From an uncultured Clostridia bacterium (lineage in GTDB: Bacteria; Bacillota; Clostridia; Christensenellales; Borkfalkiaceae), in NCBI GenBank assembly GCA_944363395.1, contig CALVUC010000001.1, positions 1 to 64,000 of the forward strand: a DNA stretch of 64,000 nt, read 5' to 3'. Positions 44,570 through 53,372 of this stretch are shown in pieces (within the stretch, counting starts at the first letter, position 1; every line of letters starts with the position of its first letter). The notes below the pieces were generated by a model. The model saw only the letters and a list, made by a program, of their open reading frames with translations. It did no database searches and was not told the origin of the DNA. The position numbers and the translations under genes were made by a program.

Positions 44570-46332
44570 TGTGCGGCATCGTGGGGTATATCGGGAAAAG
44601 GCGCGCGTCGCCCGTGCTCCTGGACGGGCTGAAAAAACTCGAGTACCGCGGGTACGATTCGGCAGGGATCGCCGTTTTGGATCAAGGAATTCTGCGCGTC
44701 GTCAAGCGGCAGGGGAGGGTGGAGGAACTTGGCGCGGCGCACTCCCTCGATGGCTGTATCGGGATCGGGCATACGCGCTGGGCGACGCACGGCGCGCCGA
44801 GCGCGAGAAATGCCCATCCGCACGTCTTTCGCGGCATTGCGGTCGTTCACAACGGCATCATAGAAAACGCTGCCGCGCTGCGGGCGCTGTGCCTGGCGCG
44901 CGGGGAGACGTTTTTGTCCGATACGGACAGTGAGGTCGTCGCGCATCTCATAGCGCACGCGTTCTGCGGCGACCTGCTCAGTGCCGTCATACGGGCGGCG
45001 AGGGAACTGACAGGCTCCTTCGCGCTCGCCGTCTTGCGGGAGGGCGGCGAAGAGATCGTCTGCGCGCGAAAAAAAAGCCCGCTCATCGCAGCCGCGGGGG
45101 AGGGAGAGAGTTTCGTTGCAAGCGATATCCCCGCCATCGCTGCCTCAGGCAGGCGCGCCTACATTCTGCAGGATGGGGAATTTGCCCGTCTTACGGCGGA
45201 AGATGTGCAGCTGTATGACGAAAACGGCGCTCTCATCGCGCGTGAGGGCGTTGTTTTGGAGGAAGGGGAACTTGCGCCCGACAGGGGAACTTACGCGCAC
45301 TTCATGCGAAAGGAGATCGACGAGATCCCGCGCGCCGTGCAAAATTCCCTGTTTTCCGCCGACTACTTTCAAAAAAACGGGTTTAGCGAAGTACTATGTC
45401 AGACAGAGTACATAGATATTGTGGCTTGCGGAACGGCGTATCACAGCGGATTGTGCGCAAAGGCGGCGATCGAGGAGCTGCTGCGCATTCCCGTCCGTGT
45501 CTTTCTCGCAAGCGAATACCGCTATACCCGTCCCATCGTCCGCGGAGACGCGCTCACGATCGCCGTCAGCCAGAGCGGCGAGACGGCGGACACGCTCGCC
45601 GCGGCGCAGCTTGCAAAAGAGAAGGGCTGCAAGGTCCTTGCCCTGACCAACTGCGCGCGTTCCACCCTCACCCGTATGTCCGACCTTCTTCTTGTGACGG
45701 GAGCGGGCAGGGAGGTGGGGGTCGCCGCCACCAAAAGTTTTCAGGCGCAGCTTGCGGCGCTCTATTCGCTCTGCGCCGCGCTCGCATACTTCCGCAAAAA
45801 GCGCGTCCCTTCGCCCAAAGACCTTCTCCCGCTCTGCGGGCAGAGCATCCGCGAAAGCGCCGCCGTTGCGGGCTGGGCGCCCTGTTTTGCGGCGGCGAGG
45901 AACGTCTTTTTCCTCGGCCGAGGGGCGGATCGGTGCGCCGCGCTCGAAGGGAGCCTCAAATTCAAGGAGATCACCTATCTCCCCGCCGAGGGCTATGCGG
46001 CAGGGGAATTGAAGCACGGCGCACTCGCGCTTGCGGACGAAACGACGCCCGTCGTAGCGCTCGCCTTTGACGAGAGGCTCGCGGAGAAAACGATGAACGC
46101 CGTCCATGAGGTCTACGCCCGCGGCGCGCCCGTCTTTCTCGTCACCTGTTTTCCCGCGCTGTGCGGGCAAAAGGAGGTCTCCTCCTTTGTCCTTCTGCCC
46201 GCCTGCGAGCCCGCGTTCTCTCCCATGCTCTCCGTCATCCCTTTGCAGCTTCTGGCGTATGAGACGGCGGTCTTTCTCAAAAACGATCCCGATAAGCCGA
46301 GAAATCTTGCCAAGTCCGTTACCGTGGAATGA
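44569..46332 (+). CDS. glmS: Glutamine--fructose-6-phosphate aminotransferase (isomerising)
   Basis: 587 residues (usual about 600). Class-II glutamine amidotransferase starting CGIVGYIG with the catalytic Cys2, HTRWATHGAPS, then two SIS domains (YHSGLCAKAAIEEL, SQSGETADTLAA) and the C-terminal KPRNLAKSVTVE. It makes glucosamine-6-P from fructose-6-P and glutamine. Overlaps glmM by one base. No glmS ribozyme precedes it, as expected for an internal gene. Confidence 0.97.
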   Translation: MCGIVGYIGKRRASPVLLDGLKKLEYRGYDSAGIAVLDQGILRVVKRQGRVEELGAAHSLDGCIGIGHTRWATHGAPSARNAHPHVFRGIAVVHNGIIENAAALRALCLARGETFLSDTDSEVVAHLIAHAFCGDLLSAVIRAARELTGSFALAVLREGGEEIVCARKKSPLIAAAGEGESFVASDIPAIAASGRRAYILQDGEFARLTAEDVQLYDENGALIAREGVVLEEGELAPDRGTYAHFMRKEIDEIPRAVQNSLFSADYFQKNGFSEVLCQTEYIDIVACGTAYHSGLCAKAAIEELLRIPVRVFLASEYRYTRPIVRGDALTIAVSQSGETADTLAAAQLAKEKGCKVLALTNCARSTLTRMSDLLLVTGAGREVGVAATKSFQAQLAALYSLCAALAYFRKKRVPSPKDLLPLCGQSIRESAAVAGWAPCFAAARNVFFLGRGADRCAALEGSLKFKEITYLPAEGYAAGELKHGALALADETTPVVALAFDERLAEKTMNAVHEVYARGAPVFLVTCFPALCGQKEVSSFVLLPACEPAFSPMLSVIPLQLLAYETAVFLKNDPDKPRNLAKSVTVE

Positions 46333-46334
46333 AA

Positions 46335-46364
46335 AGACCGCCGGCGTTTCCGGCGGTCTGTTTT
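46335..46364 (+). terminator. Terminator of the glm operon
   Basis: AGACCGCCGG-CGTTT-CCGGCGGTCT followed by GTTTTA. The A-rich left flank lets it serve the convergent nitroreductase gene as well. Confidence 0.85.
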
Positions 46365-46887
46365 AGTCGATGCGATCGACCTTTGTCACATTGTTTTTGG
46401 GGGTCTCGCGCGGCGCGACGGGCGCGAGGGGGTAGCCCACCGCAACGCTCGCCATCGACGTGAAGCCTTCTGGGATGCGGAAGAGGGACAAAAAGTCCGC
46501 ATCCTTTGCCGCAGCGTCGATGACGCCGCGCACATACAGGTTGCCAAGCCCGAGATCGGTCGCGCGAAGCAGCATATTTTCGACAAGGCAGGCGACGTTC
46601 ATCGCCGCCGTCTCGCCGCGCTCGGACGAGGAAACGACGACGAGCAGCGTCGCGCCGTGCAGCGGGTCCGCCGCTTCGTCGCCCGAAGCCCTGACGGCGA
46701 TCGAGCGGACATATTCGAGAAGATAGGGGTTTTTGACGACGGTGAGATGCAGCGTTTCAAAGCGGTGCATCCCGACGGGCGCGTAGAGCGCCGCCTCGAC
46801 GAGCCCCTGCACCGCGCCGTCGGGGACGGGACGGGAGTCAAAGGAACGCGTGGATACGCGCGTTTTGAGGACGTCTGTAAATTGCAT
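46363..46887 (-). CDS. Nitroreductase-family FMN protein
   Basis: 174 residues. LKTRVSTRSFDSRPVPDGAV, ALYAPVGMHRFETLHLTVV and LLRATDLGLGNLYVRG are typical of small nitroreductase-fold NAD(P)H oxidoreductases. AAGGAGG lies before ATG 46887. It starts 17 nt behind the aldo/keto reductase stop and belongs to that operon. Substrate unknown. Confidence 0.9.
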   Translation of the reverse strand: MQFTDVLKTRVSTRSFDSRPVPDGAVQGLVEAALYAPVGMHRFETLHLTVVKNPYLLEYVRSIAVRASGDEAADPLHGATLLVVVSSSERGETAAMNVACLVENMLLRATDLGLGNLYVRGVIDAAAKDADFLSLFRIPEGFTSMASVAVGYPLAPVAPRETPKNNVTKVDRID

Positions 46888-46904
46888 GGTGCGCCTCCTT
46901 TGCC

Positions 46905-47879
46905 TTATCCGATTTTGCGGAAGAAGGGATGATAGTCCAGGATGCGTTCGATCTCTTCGAGCGCATCCGCGGGGATGGAAAGACCGCTCGCCGCGACGTT
47001 CGCCTCGAGCTGGGCGGGGCGGCTCGCTCCCGTGATGACCGAGCTGATCTGCTTTTTGCGCAGGATCCATGCGAGGGCGAGGACGGAGAGCGGCACGCCG
47101 AGCCCTTCGGCGACTTTCAGGAGCCGCTCCACTTTGTCGAGGTGGTCGTCCGTCAGAAGGTTGTTGATCTGCCTGTCTGCCTGCCACGTCGCGCGCGACC
47201 CCGCGGGGAGGGGCTGTCCCTTGCGGTATTTGCCCGTCAGAAGTCCCTGCGCGAGCGGCGAGAAGGGGGTGATGCCCACGCCGTTCTTCTCGCAGATGCC
47301 GATGATCTCGTCCTCGATATAGCGGTCCATCATGTTATATTCGGGCTGGATGACGGAGAGGGGGCGCAGATGGTTCTCCCTGATCACGGCGAGCGCTTCG
47401 GTGATCTGCACGGGCGACCACTCCGAAACGCCGTAGTAGAGCACCTTGCCCGCCGCGACCATGTCGGAGAGCACCTGCATGGTCTCTTCGACGGGCGTGG
47501 TGGGGTCGAAGCGGTGGCAGAAGTACAGGTCGATATAGTCGAACTTCATGTTCTTCAGCGTCTTGTCGAGCTGTTCGACGATGTGCTTTCTCGAAAGTCC
47601 CCAATCGTTCGCGCCGGGGCCCATCGGGAAAAAGACCTTGGACGAGACGACGTATTCGTTCCTCGCGTGCCTTCCGAGGGCTTTGCCGAAGAAGCGTTCC
47701 GCCGCGCCGCCCGAGTAGGCGTCGGCGCAGTCGAAGAAGTTGACGCCCAGGTCGAACGCTCTGTCCACCGTCTCCAGGGCGGTCTTTTCCGCATCCGTCC
47801 CCGCGAGGTCGGTGACCCAGCTGCCGAGCGCCACTTCGCTCACTTTCAAGCCCCATTTGCCGAGATTTCTGTATTTCAT
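46905..47879 (-). CDS. Aldo/keto reductase, Kv-beta-like
   Basis: 324 residues. RNLGKWGLKVSEVALGSWV, FFDCADAYSGGAAERFFGKAL, SSKVFFP with the catalytic lysine, DYIDLYFCHRFDPTTPVEET and [16 protein letters not shown]. Resembles voltage-gated-channel beta-subunit-type NADPH reductases. AGGAGG before ATG 47879. First gene of a two-gene operon, divergent from mrnC. Confidence 0.93.
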   Translation of the reverse strand: MKYRNLGKWGLKVSEVALGSWVTDLAGTDAEKTALETVDRAFDLGVNFFDCADAYSGGAAERFFGKALGRHARNEYVVSSKVFFPMGPGANDWGLSRKHIVEQLDKTLKNMKFDYIDLYFCHRFDPTTPVEETMQVLSDMVAAGKVLYYGVSEWSPVQITEALAVIRENHLRPLSVIQPEYNMMDRYIEDEIIGICEKNGVGITPFSPLAQGLLTGKYRKGQPLPAGSRATWQADRQINNLLTDDHLDKVERLLKVAEGLGVPLSVLALAWILRKKQISSVITGASRPAQLEANVAASGLSIPADALEEIERILDYHPFFRKIG

Positions 47880-47910
47880 ATGAGCCTCCTATGCTCCTTC
47901 CGTTTGTTTC

Positions 47911-47939
47911 ATTATACAAAAAGCAGGGAAAAATTGCAA
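47911..47939 (-). promoter_or_regulatory. Promoter of the aldo/keto reductase-nitroreductase operon
   Basis: Minus strand TTGCAA (47934-47939), 17-bp spacer, TATAAT (47911-47916). Confidence 0.8.
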
Positions 47940-47945
47940 GCCCTC

Positions 47946-47972
47946 CGCGGAAATTTTCCGCGAAATTCCGCG
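47946..47972. promoter_or_regulatory. Candidate operator between divergent promoters
   Basis: CGCGGAAA-T-TTTCCGCG (47946-47962) is a perfect 8-bp palindrome, and a third TTCCGCG copy follows at 47966-47972. It lies exactly between the -35 boxes of the two divergent promoters. Regulator unknown. Confidence 0.45.
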
Positions 47973-47977
47973 AACGC

Positions 47978-48006
47978 TTGTCAACCTTTTGCAAATGTGG
48001 TATAAT
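47978..48006 (+). promoter_or_regulatory. Promoter of the mrnC operon, predicted leaderless
   Basis: TTGTCA (47978-47983), 17-bp spacer, TATAAT (48001-48006); ATG 48014 begins 7 nt after the -10 box. Confidence 0.8.
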
Positions 48007-48013
48007 TGAAAAA

Positions 48014-48409
48014 ATGACAACGATCACGGAGCCCGTCTCCCGCGAGCGGGCAAGACAAATGAATCCCGTCGTCCTCGCCTTCGTCGGCGATGCGGTCTAC
48101 ACGCTCTGCGTGCGCGAAGCGCTCGCGCTCGGCAGCGGGGAAAAGACGGGCGAACTCAACAGGCGCGCCTCGGAAAAGGTCTCTGCCCACGGGCAGAGCG
48201 AGGCGCTCGCACGCATCCTTCCCATGCTCACGGAAGAGGAGGCGGACGTGTTCCGCCGCGGCAGGAACGCCAAAAAACCCACCAAGAGCAAGAACGCCTC
48301 GGTCGGCGAATATGTGCGCTCGACCGGGTTTGAAGCGCTCATAGGATACCTCTATCTCACGGGACAGACCAAGAGGATGCAGCAATTGTTTTTCGGAGAG
48401 GGACAATGA
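48014..48409 (+). CDS. mrnC: Mini-ribonuclease III
   Basis: 131 residues. RNase III catalytic fold without the dsRNA-binding domain: NPVVLAFVGDAVYTLCVRE (catalytic Asp), NRRASEKVSAHGQSEAL and TGFEALIGYLYLTGQTKRM. Matures 23S rRNA in Firmicutes. ATG 48014 has no ribosome site and fits a leaderless start. Overlaps rlmB by 4 nt, the usual neighbour. Confidence 0.92.
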   Translation: MTTITEPVSRERARQMNPVVLAFVGDAVYTLCVREALALGSGEKTGELNRRASEKVSAHGQSEALARILPMLTEEEADVFRRGRNAKKPTKSKNASVGEYVRSTGFEALIGYLYLTGQTKRMQQLFFGEGQ

Positions 48410-49125
48410 AGACGGAAGGAAGGAATGCCGTTCTGGAACTGTTGAAAACGGACAAGACGGTGGAAAAGATCCTCATGGAAAAGGGCGCGCAGGGGACGCT
48501 CGGTAAAATTTTCGCCGAGGCGCGCAAAAAGAACATCCGCGTGCAGTTCGTCGAGCGCGCGGCGCTCGAAAGGGAGAGCGAGAGCGGACGCCATCAGGGC
48601 GTCATTGCCTATACGACGGCGTACGAATATGCCGAACTTGACGATATCCTTGCGCCTGCGGAGCAAAAGGACAGTCTCGTCGTCGTCTGCGACGGTATCG
48701 AGGACGTGCATAACCTCGGCAGCATCCTGCGCGTTGCGGAGTGCGCGGGCGCGGACGGCGTCGTCATCCCCGCCGTGAAGGGCGCTTCCGTGACGGAAGC
48801 GGTCGTCCGCATCTCGGCGGGGGCGGCGGAGCACGTCAAAGTCGCCAAAGTCATCTCCGTCAACCGCGCGGTGGAGGAGCTCAAAGAGGCGGGCTATTGG
48901 GTGTACGCGCTCGAGGCGGGCGGCGAGAGCATCTATACAAAAGATCTCACGGGCAAGGTCGCGCTCGTTGTCGGCGGCGAGGACAGCGGCGTCAGGCGCC
49001 TGACGCGCGAAAAGTGCGACGGCGTCCTCTCCATCCCGCTCTTCGGCAAGGTCAATTCCCTCAACGCCTCCGTCGCGCTGGGGATCGCGGTCTATGAGGT
49101 GGTGCGTGCGCGCCTTCACGGGTGA
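48406..49125 (+). CDS. rlmB: 23S rRNA 2'-O-ribose methyltransferase, RlmB/TrmH (SpoU) family
   Basis: 239 residues. N-terminal substrate-binding domain (EGRNAVLELLKTDKTVEKIL) and a SpoU knot domain: DGIEDVHNLGSILRVAECAGADGVVIP, VVGGEDSGVRRLTREKCDGVLSIPLFGKVNSLNAS. Methylates a ribose in 23S rRNA (G2251-type by family). Typical position between mrnC and sigH, with the usual yacP gene missing. Confidence 0.92.
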   Translation: MKTEGRNAVLELLKTDKTVEKILMEKGAQGTLGKIFAEARKKNIRVQFVERAALERESESGRHQGVIAYTTAYEYAELDDILAPAEQKDSLVVVCDGIEDVHNLGSILRVAECAGADGVVIPAVKGASVTEAVVRISAGAAEHVKVAKVISVNRAVEELKEAGYWVYALEAGGESIYTKDLTGKVALVVGGEDSGVRRLTREKCDGVLSIPLFGKVNSLNASVALGIAVYEVVRARLHG

Positions 49126-49663
49126 GAGCGACGAGGCGGTCGTCCTCCGCGCGCAGGCGGGAGAGGCAGGCGCCGCGGAAGAACTGCTCAACCGCTATAA
49201 AAACGCCGTCCGCGCCCGCGCACGGAAGTTTTTTTTGGAGGGCGGCGAGACGGAGGACCTCGTACAGGAGGGCATGATCGGGCTGTATACCGCCATCCGC
49301 ACCTATTCCGCGGAGCACGGAAAGAGCTTCAAAAATTATGCCTATCTGTGCATGACGCGGCGCATTTACGATACGCTGCGCGCTGCGGACAAGCTGAAGG
49401 GACGGCAGGCGCTCGATCCCGATTCGCTCACGGCGGGTACGACGCCCGAAGAATCGCTCCTCGCGGGCGAATCGCAGGCGGAGATCGAAGGCACGCTCAT
49501 GCGCGCGCTGTCCGACTTTGAGTTCCGCGTCGTCACGCTCTGGCTGGAGGGCATGAGCTACGCCTCGATCGCCTTCGAGACGGGCAAGCAATTAAAGAGC
49601 ATCGACAACGCCCTCGCGCGCTCCAAGAAGAAGCTGCAGAAGGCGTTTGCAGGAAAGCAATAG
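49094..49663 (+). CDS. sigH: RNA polymerase sigma factor, SigH/Spo0H type
   Basis: 189 residues from ATG 49094, which lies 32 nt inside rlmB; a GTG at 49106 is an alternative start. Region 2 (GGETEDLVQEGMIGLYTAIRTYS, FKNYAYLCMTRRIYDTLR) and region 4 (LSDFEFRVVTLWLEGMSYASIA, LKSIDNALARSKKKLQ) match SigH of spore-formers. In Bacillus it controls early sporulation and transition genes. The mrnC-rlmB-sigH order supports the assignment. Confidence 0.88.
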   Translation: MRWCVRAFTGESDEAVVLRAQAGEAGAAEELLNRYKNAVRARARKFFLEGGETEDLVQEGMIGLYTAIRTYSAEHGKSFKNYAYLCMTRRIYDTLRAADKLKGRQALDPDSLTAGTTPEESLLAGESQAEIEGTLMRALSDFEFRVVTLWLEGMSYASIAFETGKQLKSIDNALARSKKKLQKAFAGKQ

Positions 49664-49671
49664 GGGGAACC

Positions 49672-51438
49672 ATGGCACATCTTGCGCTCTATCGCAAATA
49701 CCGTCCCGCGACGTTCGACGCCATCGTGCGGCAGGAACACGTCGTGCGCGTCCTCGTCCGCCAGATCGAGCGGAAGGAGGTGGGACACGCCTATCTCTTC
49801 TGCGGGCCGCGCGGCACGGGAAAGACGAGCGTCGCGCGCATCTTTGCGCGCGCCATCAACTGCGAACATCCCGTGAACGGCTCGCCGTGCGGCAGGTGCG
49901 CCGCCTGCCTCGCGCTCGCGGAGGGATCGCTGGATATCGCCGAGATCGACGCCGCGTCCAACAACGGCGTCAACGAGATGCGCGATCTGCGGGAAAAGGT
50001 GCAGTATCCGCCCGTCACGGGCAAGTACAAGGTGTACATCATCGACGAGGTGCATATGCTCACGGACAGCGCCTTCAACGCCCTGTTAAAGACGCTCGAG
50101 GAGCCGCCCGCGCACGCCGTGTTCGTCCTTGCGACGACCGAGCCGCACAAGATCCCCGCGACCATCCTTTCGCGCTGTATGCGCCTTGACTTCAAACTCA
50201 TTCCCCAAGAGGATCTCGAGCGCCACCTTGCTTCCATCCTCGACGGACTCGGCAGAAGATACGAGCGGGAGGCGGTCGCCGCGATCGCCCGTGCGGGCGC
50301 AGGGAGCGACAGGGATATGCTCTCCATCGCGGAGATGTGCCTTGCGTACGGGGACAGCCTCACCTACGAGAGCGTCACGAACGTTCTGGGCGCGGCGGAC
50401 GATGCGACCAACGCGGCGATCGTCTCCGCGCTGCTCTCCGCCGACGCGGGGCGCGCCCTGGAGGAAGCGGAACGGATGCTCTCCGAAGGGAAGAGCGTCG
50501 GCGTACTGCTGCGCGATCTGATGAGCTTTCTCAACAGCGTTGCGATCGCCAAGTCCTGCAGGGACGCGGAAAAGCTCCTTGCGCTCCCCAAGGAAACGTT
50601 TGCCGCGGTCGCGCGCATTGCGCAGGCGGCGGACGGCGCAGCCATCCTCCGTGCGACGGATATCCTTGCCGCCGCGGAAACGGAACTGCGGTTCGCTTCC
50701 TCGCCGCGCATTTCTCTGGAGACGGCGCTCCTGCGCATCGCCATGCCGCGGGAAGACCTCGACCCCGAAGCGCTCCTCGTGCGCATCGCCGCGCTCGAAC
50801 GGCAGGTCGCCGCGCTCCCGGCGGGGGACGCGGTCTCCGCGCCGCCCGCGGCGCCGCTTCCGCCCTGCGGCAAACAGACGGAACGCGCGGGCGCCATACC
50901 ACCCGAGGAGGACATCGGGAGCGCTCCCGCAGACGAGCCGCCCCCGTGGGAGCTGCCGCCTCCGCCCGAGCCGTCGTACGCGCCCTTTGAGGACGCGCCC
51001 TTCGGCGCGCCCGAGGAGAATGATCTTCCGTCCGCGCCCGCGCGCAAAGCGGCTGCGGCAGAACCTTCCGCGTCCGAACGCAGGGAGGCGGCGCCCGCGC
51101 CCCGTGTCCCGGACGGCGGGCAGGAGGATCCCGAAGTCGTGTTCGGGCAGTTTTTGCGGCGGCTCAGGAAGGTTCCCAAGAGCGGCGTGCTGTACACGCT
51201 CTGCCGCGACCTCGCGGCGGGAATGGAGGACGGCACGCTCGTGCTGACGACCGACGTCAGGATGGTCGCGGAGACGCTGAACGGCGAGCGGCATATGCCC
51301 CTCATGCGCGAAGTGTTTGCCGAACTCGGCGTGGATCGCTTTGAAGTGCGCTATGTCTCCGATGAGGCAAGGGACGCGCGTTCGGGGCTGGAACAGCTCA
51401 AAAAAGATTTTTCGGATTACCCCATAGAGATCAAATAA
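49672..51438 (+). CDS. dnaX: DNA polymerase III subunit gamma/tau
   Basis: 588 residues. AAA+ clamp loader with Walker A GPRGTGKT (45-52), zinc-binding cysteines C64/C73/C76/C79, Walker B YIIDEVHML and sensor 1 LATTEPHKI. Domain III follows, then a Pro/Ala/Glu-rich linker (about 385-480) and a tau-like C-terminal domain. No slippery A-rich site with supporting structure is evident in the linker, so one product is expected. Starts the dnaX-ybaB-recR set. Confidence 0.95.
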   Translation: MAHLALYRKYRPATFDAIVRQEHVVRVLVRQIERKEVGHAYLFCGPRGTGKTSVARIFARAINCEHPVNGSPCGRCAACLALAEGSLDIAEIDAASNNGVNEMRDLREKVQYPPVTGKYKVYIIDEVHMLTDSAFNALLKTLEEPPAHAVFVLATTEPHKIPATILSRCMRLDFKLIPQEDLERHLASILDGLGRRYEREAVAAIARAGAGSDRDMLSIAEMCLAYGDSLTYESVTNVLGAADDATNAAIVSALLSADAGRALEEAERMLSEGKSVGVLLRDLMSFLNSVAIAKSCRDAEKLLALPKETFAAVARIAQAADGAAILRATDILAAAETELRFASSPRISLETALLRIAMPREDLDPEALLVRIAALERQVAALPAGDAVSAPPAAPLPPCGKQTERAGAIPPEEDIGSAPADEPPPWELPPPPEPSYAPFEDAPFGAPEENDLPSAPARKAAAAEPSASERREAAPAPRVPDGGQEDPEVVFGQFLRRLRKVPKSGVLYTLCRDLAAGMEDGTLVLTTDVRMVAETLNGERHMPLMREVFAELGVDRFEVRYVSDEARDARSGLEQLKKDFSDYPIEIK

Positions 51439-51453
51439 AACAGGAGAACGGAT

Positions 51454-51789
51454 ATGGCAAAGTACGGCGGCGCGATGGGCGGCGCAAATATGCAGACGCT
51501 CATGAAGCAGGCGCAAAAGATGCAGGAAGAGATGCAGGCGACGGAAAAACTCCTCGACGAGTGGGAGATCGTCGGCACGGCGGGCGGCGAGGCGGTCGTC
51601 GTCTACATGAACGCCAAGAAGATCATCGACGGCATCGAGATCGACAAGTCGGTCATCGATCCCGAGGACGAGGAGATGCTCGAAGACCTCGTCATGGCGG
51701 CGATCCTCGACGGCTACAAAAAGGCGGACGCCGTCTACGAGGAGAAGATGGGCAAGTTCAACATGGGCGGCATGGGGGGACTTTTGTAA
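51454..51789 (+). CDS. YbaB/EbfC nucleoid-associated protein
   Basis: 111 residues. Glycine/Met-rich ends (MAKYGGAMGGANMQTLMKQ and NMGGMGGLL) around the core MQEEMQATEKLLDEWEIVGTAGGEAVVVYMNAKKII in the usual YbaB fold. Binds DNA as a dimer. Conserved position between dnaX and recR; the next gene starts on the base after its stop. Confidence 0.93.
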   Translation: MAKYGGAMGGANMQTLMKQAQKMQEEMQATEKLLDEWEIVGTAGGEAVVVYMNAKKIIDGIEIDKSVIDPEDEEMLEDLVMAAILDGYKKADAVYEEKMGKFNMGGMGGLL

Positions 51790-52383
51790 GTGGAAGTCTT
51801 TATCGAGCCCATCGGCAGGCTGATGAACGAATTTTCCAAGCTCCCCGGCGTCGGGAAAAAGACGGCGCAGCGCTATGCCTACCGCGTCATCAATATGTCG
51901 GAAGGGGAGGCGCGCGCCTTTGCGGACGCCATCGTGGACGTCAAGCGCAAGGTGCGCTTTTGCAAAGTGTGCGGCAACTTTACCGAAAACGAGGTCTGCG
52001 ACATCTGCCTGCGCCGCGACAAGTCCACGATCTGCGTCGTCAAGGAGCCGAAGGACGTCGTCGCCCTCGAAAAACTTCACGAATACAAGGGCGTCTATCA
52101 CGTCCTGCACGGCGTCATCGACCCGATGAACGGCGTCTCGCCCAACGATATCCGCATCGCGGAACTTCTTTCCCGCGTGGCGGAAGGGGACGTAAAAGAG
52201 GTCATCATGGCGACCAATCCCGACGTCGAAGGCGAGGCGACGGCAATGTACATCGCAAAACTTCTCAAGCCGCTCGGCGTCGTGGTCACGCGCATCTCGC
52301 GCGGGGTGCCGGTCGGTTCGGAGCTGGAATATGCGGACGAAGCGACGCTTGCCCGCGCCCTTTCGGAGAGAAAACAGATATGA
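51790..52383 (+). CDS. recR: Recombination mediator RecR
   Basis: 197 residues, normal length. Helix-hairpin-helix [17 protein letters not shown]4 zinc finger [16 protein letters not shown], and a Toprim domain ([31 protein letters not shown]). Starts with GTG immediately after the ybaB stop. With RecF/RecO it loads RecA. Ends in an ATGA overlap with gpsA. Confidence 0.95.
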   Translation: MEVFIEPIGRLMNEFSKLPGVGKKTAQRYAYRVINMSEGEARAFADAIVDVKRKVRFCKVCGNFTENEVCDICLRRDKSTICVVKEPKDVVALEKLHEYKGVYHVLHGVIDPMNGVSPNDIRIAELLSRVAEGDVKEVIMATNPDVEGEATAMYIAKLLKPLGVVVTRISRGVPVGSELEYADEATLARALSERKQI

Positions 52384-53351
52384 AGATTTCCGTTCTCGGC
52401 TGCGGACGCTGGGGCTCCTTTATCGCGTGGTATCTTTCCCGGCAGGGGAATGAGGTCACGAGCTGGGGTCCCGAGGGCGATCCCTCCTACGAAGTGCTCA
52501 GAGAAACGGGGCGCAACGAATATGTCGCGCTCGACGGGCGCATCACGCTCACCTGCGACCTGGAGCGCGCCGTGCGGACGGCGGAGACCGTCGTCATCTC
52601 CATCAGCGCGCAGGGGCTGCGCGGCTTCATGCAGCGCATCATGCGCTATCCCGTTTCCGATAAGGTCTTTGTCCTTTGCATGAAGGGCATCGAGACGGGT
52701 ACGGGCAAGCGTCTCTCGGAGATCCTTACGGAGAGCGGCGTCTCGCCCGACAGGATCGCCGTCTGGGTGGGACCGGGACACATCCAGAGCTTCGTGCAGG
52801 GCATTCCCAACTGCATGGTCATCGATTCCGTCAACGAGCGGCTGAAAAAAGATCTTGTCGACCGTTTCAAGAGCGATCTCATCCGTTTTTACTACGGGAA
52901 CGACCTTCTGGGGACCGAGATCGGGGCGGCGGCAAAGAACGTCATGGGCATTGCCGCGGGCGTGCTCGACGTCATCTGCGTCCCCCTGAAGGGTCCGCTC
53001 ATGTCGCGCGGCGCGCGCGAAGTCGCCCGCCTCATCAAGGCGATGGGGGGGAACGAGCTTTCCGCCTACGGGCTTGCCCATTTGGGCGACTACGAGACGA
53101 CGCTCTTCTCCCGCTATTCGCACAACCGGATGTACGGCGAGATGCTCGCGCGGGGACAGCGGTTCGAAAAACTTGCCGAGGGCGTTGCCACGTCCGAGGC
53201 GATGAAACTGCTGGGCGAACGGTACGGCGTGGAGCTTCCCATCACGCAGGCGGTATACAGCGTCTGTTACGGGGACGGGGACGACGAACGCCGCTGCCGC
53301 GAGGCGATCGGCGCGCTCTTTGCCCGCAGTACCAAGCCGGAGATGTATTAG
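52380..53351 (+). CDS. gpsA: NAD(P)H-dependent glycerol-3-phosphate dehydrogenase
   Basis: 323 residues. [19 protein letters not shown] is the Rossmann start, followed by [13 protein letters not shown], the [19 protein letters not shown] segment with the active-site lysine, and [16 protein letters not shown]. The usual GWGxW is slightly altered. Makes sn-glycerol-3-phosphate for phospholipids. Coupled to recR by a 4-nt overlap, an uncommon pairing. Confidence 0.9.
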   Translation: MKISVLGCGRWGSFIAWYLSRQGNEVTSWGPEGDPSYEVLRETGRNEYVALDGRITLTCDLERAVRTAETVVISISAQGLRGFMQRIMRYPVSDKVFVLCMKGIETGTGKRLSEILTESGVSPDRIAVWVGPGHIQSFVQGIPNCMVIDSVNERLKKDLVDRFKSDLIRFYYGNDLLGTEIGAAAKNVMGIAAGVLDVICVPLKGPLMSRGAREVARLIKAMGGNELSAYGLAHLGDYETTLFSRYSHNRMYGEMLARGQRFEKLAEGVATSEAMKLLGERYGVELPITQAVYSVCYGDGDDERRCREAIGALFARSTKPEMY

Positions 53352-53372
53352 ATCTTGTTACAGGAGAGAAAT

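Noticed and set aside
49672..51438. Programmed frameshift in dnaX
   Set aside because: The only A-run (CTCAAAAAAGATT near 51400) is a few codons from the end, where a shift would not make a gamma-like product.
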